Assembly (NCBI GenBank): GCA_015295885.1
Contig: DVEE01000373.1
Span: forward strand, 1 to 5,443
DNA from: Leptolyngbyaceae cyanobacterium M65_K2018_010
Lineage (GTDB): Bacteria > Cyanobacteriota > Cyanobacteriia > Phormidesmidales > Phormidesmidaceae
Direction of reading: 5' to 3'
Length of the DNA stretch: 5,443 bases
Both the position numbers and the translations under genes were made by a program. Shown in pieces: positions 1 through 5,177 of the stretch. Under the pieces are notes generated by a model. That model had not been told where the DNA came from, searched no databases, and saw only the letters and a list, made by a program, of their open reading frames with translations. How positions within the stretch are numbered: the stretch's first letter is position 1; each line of letters opens with the position of its first letter.

Positions 1-147
1 GTTGTAGAGCACCACATCGGCCTGGTAGGGATCATCGGTCCAGGTCAGCCCCATATTGTCTAAAACCCCTGCCATCCGTTCAGAGTCGGCTTTGTTCATC
101 TGGCAGCCAAAGGTGGTGATGTGGTACTGACGGGCAGAACGGGCCAT
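1..147 (-). CDS. miaB: tRNA-2-methylthio-N6-dimethylallyladenosine synthase MiaB, N-terminal fragment (cut by window edge)
   Basis: MiaB is a radical-SAM methylthiotransferase that adds a methylthio group to i6A at position 37 of tRNAs reading UNN codons. Only the first 49 codons are here. They start at an ATG on the minus strand and stay open to base 1, so the rest lies beyond the left edge. The translation contains YHITTFGCQMNKADSERMAG (residues 8-27), the start of the N-terminal UPF0004 domain. Its Cys15 is the first of three cysteines that bind the auxiliary 4Fe-4S cluster in this family. The radical-SAM CxxxCxxC motif and TRAM domain would lie outside the window. The family also includes RimO and MtaB, but the FGCQMNKADSE stretch is typical of MiaB. 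The aldo/keto reductase lies 64 bp upstream on the same strand. The gap holds a possible promoter of its own, so co-transcription is not certain. Confidence 0.93.
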   Translation of the reverse strand, partial: MARSARQYHITTFGCQMNKADSERMAGVLDNMGLTWTDDPYQADVVLYN

Positions 148-186
148 AGGTGGGGCTTCGATGGAGAAATTACAACGCAGTTTTTA

Positions 187-192
187 ATTTTA
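187..192 (-). promoter_or_regulatory. possible -10 element for miaB (TAAAAT)
   Basis: In the 64-bp gap between the reductase stop and the miaB start, the minus strand reads CTAAAAT. TAAAAT matches five of six bases of a sigma-70 type -10 box and ends 40 bases before the miaB ATG. No good -35 hexamer is visible at 16-18 bases. This is inference from one short motif in an AT-rich stretch. Confidence 0.3.
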
Positions 193-211
193 GCGTGTTA
201 TTTCCGCTTCC

Positions 212-1177
212 CTAGCGATAGGCCTGGGTCAGCTGGCTCAAACGTTCCTGATCCTCGGAAGCCAGTTCCCAGCCCAGGGCCCCAGCGTTTTGCGCCGCTT
301 GACGGGCGTTTTTGGCGCCGGGAATGGGAAGCACGTTGCCCTGGGCCACCAGCCAGTTGAGGGCCACTTGGGCCGGGGTGCGATCGCGCTGTTCCCCTAT
401 TTCCTGTAAAGCCTGCAGCAGGGGTTGCAACAGGGCTAATCCTTTGGCGGTGAAACGGGGATCTAAACGGCGGGCACCGGCCGGCTTCAAATCGGCATTT
501 TGCGTGTACTTGCCGGTTAATAAACCCTGGGCCAAAGGACTGTAGGCCAGAATGGTGACGCCCAGTTCCCGGGCGGTCTCGAGCACCCCATTGGTTTCAA
601 TTTTGCGATTGAGCAGGGAATACTGCACCTGATTCACCGCCAGGGGAACGCCCTGATCGGCCAGATAACGGTGGGCCTGGCGCATTTGCTGGGCGGAATA
701 GTTACTCACGCCGACGGTTTTCACCCGACCGTTGTGAACCTCCTTGGCCAGAGCCTCCATCAATCCTTTTTGCCCCAGCAGAAAATCCAAGGGCCAGTGA
801 ATCTGGTAGAGCTCAATGGAGGCCACCTGGAGGCGTTCAAGGCTGGCGGTTAGGGCATCGGCCAGGGCTTGTTGGGAGAATCGCCAGGGCAGGGGGAAGT
901 ATTTGGTGGCGATCGCCGCCCTTTGTCCACTCTGCTGCAAAAACTGCCCAATCAACCGCTCCGATCGGCCCAGGCCATAAACCTCGGCGGTATCGAACAG
1001 GGTTAACCCCGATTCCAAAGCGGTTTGAAAAGCCTCCTGGAGATCGCGATCGCCGTAGGCTTTGCCGTAATCCCAGAAGAGGGAGTCGCCCCAGGCCCAG
1101 GTGCCGACCCCGAGGGCTGGGACGGTCGGGCCATTGGGCCCCAGGGTAATCGTGGGCAGGTGAGAGGCCGGGGTCAC
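212..1177 (-). CDS. aldo/keto reductase (NADP-dependent, TIM-barrel), plastid-like lineage
   Basis: A 321-residue, full-length aldo/keto reductase, predicted to be cytosolic and to reduce aldehydes or ketones with NADPH. The catalytic tetrad is intact: Asp62 and Tyr67 in FDTAEVYG, Lys92 in ATKYF, and His127 in YQIHWP. Cofactor-side motifs follow: GVSNYS (157-161), VNQVQYSLLNR (181-191), AYSPLAQGLLTGKY (211-224) and the C-terminal IPGAKNARQAAQN (285-297), which in this family contacts the adenosine 2'-phosphate. The N-terminal GTWAWGDSLFW resembles my recollection of chloroplast-targeted plant reductases of the At1g06690 type, so the plant proteins may descend from this lineage. The substrate cannot be read from sequence. 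The start is GTG at 1177: an in-frame TGA sits three codons upstream, and no ATG precedes the conserved region. The gene points away from the exonuclease gene and is followed by miaB on the same strand. Confidence 0.93.
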   Translation of the reverse strand: MTPASHLPTITLGPNGPTVPALGVGTWAWGDSLFWDYGKAYGDRDLQEAFQTALESGLTLFDTAEVYGLGRSERLIGQFLQQSGQRAAIATKYFPLPWRFSQQALADALTASLERLQVASIELYQIHWPLDFLLGQKGLMEALAKEVHNGRVKTVGVSNYSAQQMRQAHRYLADQGVPLAVNQVQYSLLNRKIETNGVLETARELGVTILAYSPLAQGLLTGKYTQNADLKPAGARRLDPRFTAKGLALLQPLLQALQEIGEQRDRTPAQVALNWLVAQGNVLPIPGAKNARQAAQNAGALGWELASEDQERLSQLTQAYR

Positions 1178-1217
1178 GAGGGTTACTCAAAGATCGCTAC
1201 TGGGATTCAGCCTAACG

Positions 1218-1223
1218 ATTTTA
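1218..1223 (-). promoter_or_regulatory. possible -10 element for the aldo/keto reductase (TAAAAT)
   Basis: In the 167-bp divergent region (1178-1344) the minus strand reads GGACTAAAATCG. TAAAAT ends 41 bases before the reductase GTG, nearly the same spacing as the miaB candidate. A matching -35 hexamer is not evident. For the plus-strand exonuclease gene only a weak TAAAGT (1312-1317) is visible, 27 bases before its ATG. Confidence 0.33.
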
Positions 1224-1344
1224 GTCCGTCGCCGCAAATCAGGTCGGCGGCCCATCTCTCCTCAGAAACGAAAAGCTCAATGTTTTCCGGTAACAACGGC
1301 TCTGGATTGATTAAAGTGAAACAGGGTCTCCGCCTTTTGGACCT

Positions 1345-2337
1345 ATGACTTTGATTACCGTGCGCCCAGAAGGGCTGTATTGCGAGAAGGGGGATTTTTT
1401 TATTGACCCCTGGAAAGCCGTAGATAGGGCTCTGATTACCCACGCCCACAGCGACCATGCCCGCTCTGGATCCTCCCATTACATCGCGACCGGGCAGTCG
1501 GAGGGGATTCTGCGCAAGCGATTGGGGTCGGAGATGCCATTGCAGACAGTCGAGTATGGCGATCGCCTCAAGCTGGGAGAAACCTGGGTATCCTTTCACC
1601 CGGCGGGCCATGTACTGGGTTCGGCCCAAATTCGGGTTGAATACAAAGAGGAAGTGTGGGTCGTCTCCGGAGACTATAAGCGCTGTGCAGACCCTTCCTG
1701 CACCCCCTTTGAGGTGGTTCCCTGCGATACCTTTATCACCGAGGCCACCTTTGGCTTGCCTATCTACCGCTGGGATAGGGGCGCTGAAACGGTTCGTCGC
1801 ATCTACGACTGGTGGCAGGCTGACTTGGAACGACCCTCGATTTTGTTTGGCTATGCCTTTGGCAAAGCCCAGCGCATTTTGAGTGAATTGACTCGATTTA
1901 CCGACCAGCCGGTCTACGTTCATGGGGCCATCCATGGGCTGACGGAAATCTATCGCCAGCAGGGGGTGGCCATGGTGCCGACCCTTTGTACCTCCGAAAT
2001 GCCACGCTCCTACTCCTTTACGGGGGATTTAGTGCTGGCCCCACCCTCCGGCCACCGCTCAAGTTGGATGAAGCGCTTTAAACACCCCCAAACAGCCTTT
2101 GCCTCAGGTTGGATGGCTGTGCGGGGGGCACGACGGCGGCGGGGCTATGAGCGGGGTTTTGTGCTGTCGGACCACGCCGACTGGCCAGGGTTGATTCAAA
2201 CCGTGCAGGATACCGGTGCCCAGCGAGTTTATGTGACCCACGGCCAATCGGAGGTGGTGTCGCGGTATCTGCAAGAATCGTTGCATCTGGAGGCTATGCC
2301 TCTGGAAACGTTGTTTGAAGGCGAAGCAGACATTTAA
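1345..2337 (+). CDS. ligase-associated DNA exonuclease (metallo-beta-lactamase/beta-CASP family)
   Basis: A 330-residue protein of the metallo-beta-lactamase/beta-CASP nuclease superfamily, closest by pattern to the group annotated as ligase-associated DNA damage response exonuclease and related to archaeal and eukaryotic mRNA 3'-end processing nucleases. The two-metal site is complete: HAHSDH (33-38), His89 in HPAGHVLGSAQ, Asp110 in VVSGDYKR, and the beta-CASP histidines His277 in LSDHADW and His299 in YVTHGQSE. A further conserved stretch, FGYAFGKAQR (168-177), begins the inserted beta-CASP region. In many bacteria this gene sits with an ATP-dependent DNA ligase, an Lhr-type helicase and a PdeM-like phosphoesterase, and is predicted to trim DNA ends. 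None of these lies beside it here. The ATG at 1345 has only a weak GGA before it. The gene ends at 2337, flush against the mpg stop on the other strand. An RNA substrate is a real alternative for this superfamily. Confidence 0.88.
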   Translation: MTLITVRPEGLYCEKGDFFIDPWKAVDRALITHAHSDHARSGSSHYIATGQSEGILRKRLGSEMPLQTVEYGDRLKLGETWVSFHPAGHVLGSAQIRVEYKEEVWVVSGDYKRCADPSCTPFEVVPCDTFITEATFGLPIYRWDRGAETVRRIYDWWQADLERPSILFGYAFGKAQRILSELTRFTDQPVYVHGAIHGLTEIYRQQGVAMVPTLCTSEMPRSYSFTGDLVLAPPSGHRSSWMKRFKHPQTAFASGWMAVRGARRRRGYERGFVLSDHADWPGLIQTVQDTGAQRVYVTHGQSEVVSRYLQESLHLEAMPLETLFEGEADI

Positions 2338-2970
2338 TCAGCGCTTCGACACGGCCCCCGAATCACCGACATACCAGCGCCAGGGCAAATCAGTACCCTG
2401 GGAAAGCCCGATCCGGGTGGTTTGGGTAATGGTTGCCTGGGCTTGCCGACGGGCCTGCCAGGTGTGGGAGGGATGCTCCAGCCACAGACCACTAGCCGGG
2501 CTGAGGGGTTGGTCGGTAAGGCGCCGGTCAATGTCTAGCAAGCGACAGAGTTTGCCGGGGCCGGCTCCCCAGCGAATGGGGTTTTCGGTGCGATGATCGG
2601 CCAGCCAGGGGGGCACCGCCTCTAATTCCACCGCCCGAATCAAGACCGCGCTAGGAACCTGATCCTGGTCGGTAATCACGTTGAAGCAGTGATACATGCC
2701 GTAGATTAAATACACGTAGCTATACCCCGCTGGGCCAAACATGACTCGGTTACGCGGCGTAACTCGGCGGTAGGCATGGCAGGCTGGGTCGCCTTCGCTA
2801 TAGGCTTCGGTTTCGACGATGACCGCCGCAATCTGCCGACCATCGGGCCAGCGTCGTACCAACCGACAGCCTAACAGGGCAGGAGCTACTTCAACCGAGG
2901 AACGGCTGAGCCAGTCAGGGGTAATTAGGCCAGTAGTTTGAGTCTGCCAGGAAGTCGAGGGTTGAGCCAT
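2338..2970 (-). CDS. mpg: 3-methyladenine DNA glycosylase, AAG/MPG type
   Basis: A 210-residue monofunctional DNA glycosylase of the human AAG fold, which flips out and excises alkylated purines such as 3-methyladenine, as well as hypoxanthine and ethenoadenine, leaving an abasic site. Key residues align with human AAG: the general base Glu55 in VETEAY (human Glu125), Tyr57 (Tyr127), His65 (His136), the intercalating Tyr87 in YVYLIYGMYHCFN (Tyr159), Asn97 (Asn169) and Arg112 in LIRAVE (Arg182). GAGPGKLCRLLDI (135-147) is the usual substrate-pocket segment. Length is normal for bacterial members, which lack the long disordered N-terminus of the human enzyme. The first 20 residues are polar and poorly conserved. 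The ATG at 2970 has no clear Shine-Dalgarno sequence. Its end meets the exonuclease stop with no spacer, and nth lies 292 bp upstream on the same strand, so the two glycosylases may have separate promoters. Confidence 0.95.
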   Translation of the reverse strand: MAQPSTSWQTQTTGLITPDWLSRSSVEVAPALLGCRLVRRWPDGRQIAAVIVETEAYSEGDPACHAYRRVTPRNRVMFGPAGYSYVYLIYGMYHCFNVITDQDQVPSAVLIRAVELEAVPPWLADHRTENPIRWGAGPGKLCRLLDIDRRLTDQPLSPASGLWLEHPSHTWQARRQAQATITQTTRIGLSQGTDLPWRWYVGDSGAVSKR

Positions 2971-3262
2971 AGGAAATGAATCGGAGAGTCAAGGGGGCTT
3001 TGCTTACGGCCACAGTCTGACCAGGAATACAGCCCCTCCGGGCGGAGGAGGATGAGCGTCATCGGTCAACCCCCTAGGGACGCAGGTTTTCGTAGCGAAT
3101 CCGACGGCGAACCGCCTCTTCCCTGCCCTGCAGGCGTCAGGCCATGTCCCAATTTTAGTCGGCGACGGCGACGGCAAGGGCCTGGAGTCCCCTGGAAAGG
3201 AGTTGGGTGAGTTGGGGTCTGAACTGCGCTCCCGGCGTTGGTAGCCCCCGGCGGCCGCTCCC
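2971..3262. other. 292-bp intergenic region between nth and mpg with small inverted repeats
   Basis: No convincing gene is seen here on either strand. It must hold the 3' end of the nth transcript and probably the mpg promoter. Visible content: a -10-like TAAAAT on the minus strand (3152-3157), which would give mpg a leader of about 175 bases; a short tandem of CGGCGA (3160-3175); the eight-base palindrome CCTGCAGG (3127-3134); a four-base-pair hairpin (3106-3116); and a cluster of inverted repeats at 2994-3063 described separately. I found no hairpin with a T-run that would qualify as an intrinsic terminator for nth, and no tRNA-like or SRP-like fold. Confidence 0.6.
2994..3063 (-). ncRNA. 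candidate structured leader RNA upstream of mpg
   Basis: Read as minus-strand RNA, three small elements lie in a row before mpg. First, GATGA/TCATC (3051-3063, three-base loop). Second, CCTCC/GGAGG (3035-3048, four-base loop). Third, a two-part hairpin with an outer stem GGGGCU (3036-3031) against AGCCCC (2999-2994) and an inner stem GGUCA (3022-3018) against UGGCC (3012-3008), separated by a symmetrical 8+8 internal loop. The inner stem needs a U-G wobble that exists only in the minus-strand transcript. The second and third structures share bases 3035-3036, so both cannot form fully. The element ends 23 bases before the mpg ATG. It matches no RNA family I know. Stems are short, so chance pairing is possible. 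Confidence 0.22.
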
Positions 3263-3931
3263 TCAACGGCTAGTGGGAAGATATTGGGCGGCAGCAGGAC
3301 AGAGATCCGCCAAGGCGCAGGCCGCGCAGTTAGGGTTGCGGGCCATGCACACCGCCCGACCGTGATAAATCAGCCGAATCGACCAATTTTCCCAGTCCGG
3401 TTGGGGAATCAGCTGCATTAAATCGCGCTCAATTTTGAGGGGGTCGCTGTGTTTGGTCAGCCCCAGCCGCTGGCTTAGCCGTTTCACGTGGGTATCAACG
3501 GTGACTCCGGCGTTGATGCCGAAACCGTGGGCCAGCACCACATTGGCGGTTTTGCGAGCCACCCCGGGGAGGGTGAGCAGGTCTTCCATAGACGCGGGTA
3601 CTTCACCGTTGTAGTCCGCCACAATTTTTTGGCAGGCAGCCCGAATGTTTTTAGCTTTGTTCCGGTAAAACCCGGTGGATTTCACCAGCCGTTCTAGGTC
3701 GGCCAGATCCGCTTCGGCAAAGGCGTAAACATCGGGGTAGGCGGCAAAGAGGGCGGGGGTGACCTGGTTCACCCGTTCATCGGTGCATTGGGCCGATAAA
3801 ATGGTCGCGACCATCAACTGCAGGGTGGTCTTGTAATCTAAGGAACAGGTCGCATCGGGATACAGCCGCTGTAGCCGCTGCAAAATCTCCAGGGATCGCT
3901 GCTTTTTCGGGGGTCGCCGGGGCTTGCTCAC
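3263..3931 (-). CDS. nth: endonuclease III (DNA glycosylase/AP lyase)
   Basis: A 222-residue bifunctional base-excision-repair enzyme that removes oxidised pyrimidines and cleaves the abasic site by beta-elimination. The helix-hairpin-helix motif LPGVARKTA (121-129) supplies the catalytic Lys127. The essential aspartate is Asp146 in TVDTHV. The C-terminal 4Fe-4S loop is complete, with Cys195, Cys202, Cys205 and Cys211 in the standard C-x6-C-x2-C-x5-C spacing. LSAQCTDERVN (45-55) is the usual DNA-contacting segment. Lys and Asp are 19 residues apart rather than 18 as in E. coli, a one-residue insertion in the GINAGVTVD loop that I believe is common in cyanobacterial homologues. The N-terminus is short and basic. 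The start is the GTG at 3931, overlapping the rseP stop in GTGA; no Shine-Dalgarno sequence is visible, so translation probably depends on ribosomes finishing rseP. Confidence 0.96.
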   Translation of the reverse strand: MSKPRRPPKKQRSLEILQRLQRLYPDATCSLDYKTTLQLMVATILSAQCTDERVNQVTPALFAAYPDVYAFAEADLADLERLVKSTGFYRNKAKNIRAACQKIVADYNGEVPASMEDLLTLPGVARKTANVVLAHGFGINAGVTVDTHVKRLSQRLGLTKHSDPLKIERDLMQLIPQPDWENWSIRLIYHGRAVCMARNPNCAACALADLCPAAAQYLPTSR

Positions 3932-5019
3932 TGGCGCAAATTCTGAAAGATTTCCAGTTGGGTGGTATCTCGCACAATTAAAAACACCCCTAGCCCCAGC
4001 AGGAGTACCAACCCGGTTTGCATCACGTTTTCTTGAATGCGATCGGGCAAGGGCTTACCGCGCAGGGCTTCTACCAGCAGGAAGGCCAATTGCCCCCCGT
4101 CCAGGGCGGGGAGGGGCAGAATGTTAATAATGGCCAGGTTAATGCTGATAATGGCGGTAAACGGAAACAGCATGGCCAGGCTCGACTGCGCCAAGCCGGC
4201 CCCCTGTTCCACAATCTTGACCGGGCCAGCTACCTGACTGGCCATCTCGTTGAAGTTGGTGATCAGCATGATAAAGCCTCGCACCGTGCGCACCAGCATA
4301 TCCTGAAATTGCTGGGCGGCCAGGCTCAAAACCTCGAAGGGATGTTTGGGTCGCCGGTAGCCAAAGTCCCCGTTCGGCTGCAACTGAACGCCAATGACCG
4401 CATTGCCATCGGCACCAATTTGGGGGGTAACGGCCACCTCTAAGGTCCGGGGGCCACGCTGGACAGTCAATTGCACCGGCTGGTTGGGGCTGTCCTTAAT
4501 CAATTGGATGAAATCTGGAATGGTATTGTCTGTGGTACCCAGGGGTTGGCCATTGGCGGCTACCAGCACATCGCCGGGGCGAATCCCGGCTAGGGCAGCG
4601 GGGGCCGTTTCTGACATGACCTGGGGCACCAGAATGCCAGGTTGGGGATTGAAGGTTTCGGGTACCCCAACGGTGGTGAATTGGGCCACAAACACCAGGT
4701 AGGCAAACAACAGATTGGCGATTACCCCAGCGCTAATGACAATGGCCCGGTCTAAGATCGGTCGATTTTTCAACAAATTCGGGTCGTGGGGAGGAATCGG
4801 GCTATCGGGGTCATCATCGGGAAACCCCACAAACCCCCCCAGGGGAATGGCCCGCAACGAATACTCCGTTTCTGGCCCCTGGTACTTCCATAGAATCGGG
4901 CCAAAGCCGATCGCAAAGCGATTGACGTGAATGCCTTGCAGTCTGGCGGCCAGGAAATGGCCCGCCTCGTGGACGGCTACCAGCAGGGCAATGACGGCGA
5001 TCGCAGCAAGAACGGACAT
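3928..5019 (-). CDS. rseP: RseP-type site-2 intramembrane zinc metalloprotease (M50B)
   Basis: A 363-residue inner-membrane protease of the S2P family, which in other bacteria performs the second, intramembrane cut that frees sigma factors from anti-sigma factors or clears leftover signal peptides. The zinc site is HEAGH (17-21) in the first membrane helix. The third zinc ligand, Asp307, lies in NILPLPALDGGQ (299-310), and a second helix contains SAGVIANLLFAYLVF (96-110). Residues about 122-208 form a single PDZ domain, with AGIRPGDVLVAANGQ recognisable. A last hydrophobic helix spans about 335-349. The frame stays open upstream to 5124, with another ATG at 5067. I chose the ATG at 5019 because homologues begin directly with MSVLAAIAV and because a -10-like box at 5051-5056 would lie inside the longer version. 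The gene overlaps nth by four bases. Its natural substrate here is unknown. Confidence 0.94.
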   Translation of the reverse strand: MSVLAAIAVIALLVAVHEAGHFLAARLQGIHVNRFAIGFGPILWKYQGPETEYSLRAIPLGGFVGFPDDDPDSPIPPHDPNLLKNRPILDRAIVISAGVIANLLFAYLVFVAQFTTVGVPETFNPQPGILVPQVMSETAPAALAGIRPGDVLVAANGQPLGTTDNTIPDFIQLIKDSPNQPVQLTVQRGPRTLEVAVTPQIGADGNAVIGVQLQPNGDFGYRRPKHPFEVLSLAAQQFQDMLVRTVRGFIMLITNFNEMASQVAGPVKIVEQGAGLAQSSLAMLFPFTAIISINLAIINILPLPALDGGQLAFLLVEALRGKPLPDRIQENVMQTGLVLLLGLGVFLIVRDTTQLEIFQNLRQ

Positions 5020-5177
5020 AATTAACCCGAGGGGTAACAACAATTTCCCTATTCTAGCGCTGGTCATCCCCCGCTTCTTGGTCAGGCCGCGATCGCCCGT
5101 CGATGGCACCAGTCGGCAGGCCATTGGCCTCGCTCTAGCCGGGGCCCTGGACCCGCACCCTTGAGGGAAAGCGGGGA
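5020..5177. other. 158-bp intergenic region upstream of rseP
   Basis: This gap follows the stop of the right-edge gene and precedes rseP on the minus strand. It contains one HIP1 octamer (5089-5096) and an inverted repeat AGGCCATTGGCCT (5119-5131) with no following T-run on the minus strand, so a terminator is doubtful. It also holds the rseP -10 candidate. The rseP frame is open through most of it, but the translation there does not look conserved. Confidence 0.5.
5051..5056 (-). promoter_or_regulatory. possible -10 element for rseP-nth (TAGAAT)
   Basis: The minus strand reads GCTAGAATAGGG; TAGAAT matches five of six bases of a -10 box and ends 31 bases before the rseP ATG. No good -35 hexamer lies 16-18 bases further upstream. 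If real, it would drive rseP and the overlapping nth together. Confidence 0.35.

Larger units (their letters stand above)
380..5096. repeat. dispersed HIP1 octamers (GCGATCGC), six copies
   Basis: The palindrome GCGATCGC occurs at 380-387, 909-916, 1046-1053, 1559-1566, 4997-5004 and 5089-5096. Five copies lie inside genes and one lies upstream of rseP. The span given here only brackets the copies; it is not one continuous element. HIP1 is known to be hugely over-represented in many cyanobacterial genomes and is the clearest taxonomic marker in this window. Its function is not established. Confidence 0.85.

Noticed and set aside
1207..1935. A 242-codon open frame on the minus strand opposite the start of the exonuclease
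   Set aside because: It lies antisense to a gene with complete catalytic motifs, contains no recognisable domain, and is explained by the low frequency of stop codons opposite GC-rich coding sequence.
2987..2992. TTGACT on the minus strand as a -35 box for mpg
   Set aside because: The matching -10 position would fall inside the mpg coding region, and nothing there resembles a -10 box.
2994..3036. Possible bacterial SRP RNA (a GGTCAG followed by AAGCA within a hairpin)
   Set aside because: The GGAA tetraloop and the conserved asymmetric loop of the SRP RNA apical domain are missing.
3066..3266. A 66-codon minus-strand frame filling most of the nth-mpg gap
   Set aside because: The translation is Arg/Pro/Gly-rich with low complexity, it has no ribosome-binding site, and it overlaps the end of nth; it looks like chance in GC-rich DNA.
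4018..4443. A 141-codon plus-strand frame opposite rseP
   Set aside because: It is antisense to a well-supported protease gene, its Gln/Gly-rich translation mirrors that gene's codons, and no family is recognisable.
5020..5124. Extended N-terminus of rseP starting at 5124 or 5067
   Set aside because: The extra residues are not part of the usual protein, homologues begin at MSVLAAIAV, and the -10 candidate lies within the extension.
5119..5131. AGGCCATTGGCCT inverted repeat as a terminator for the right-edge gene
   Set aside because: The stem is only five base pairs and no T-run follows it on the minus strand.
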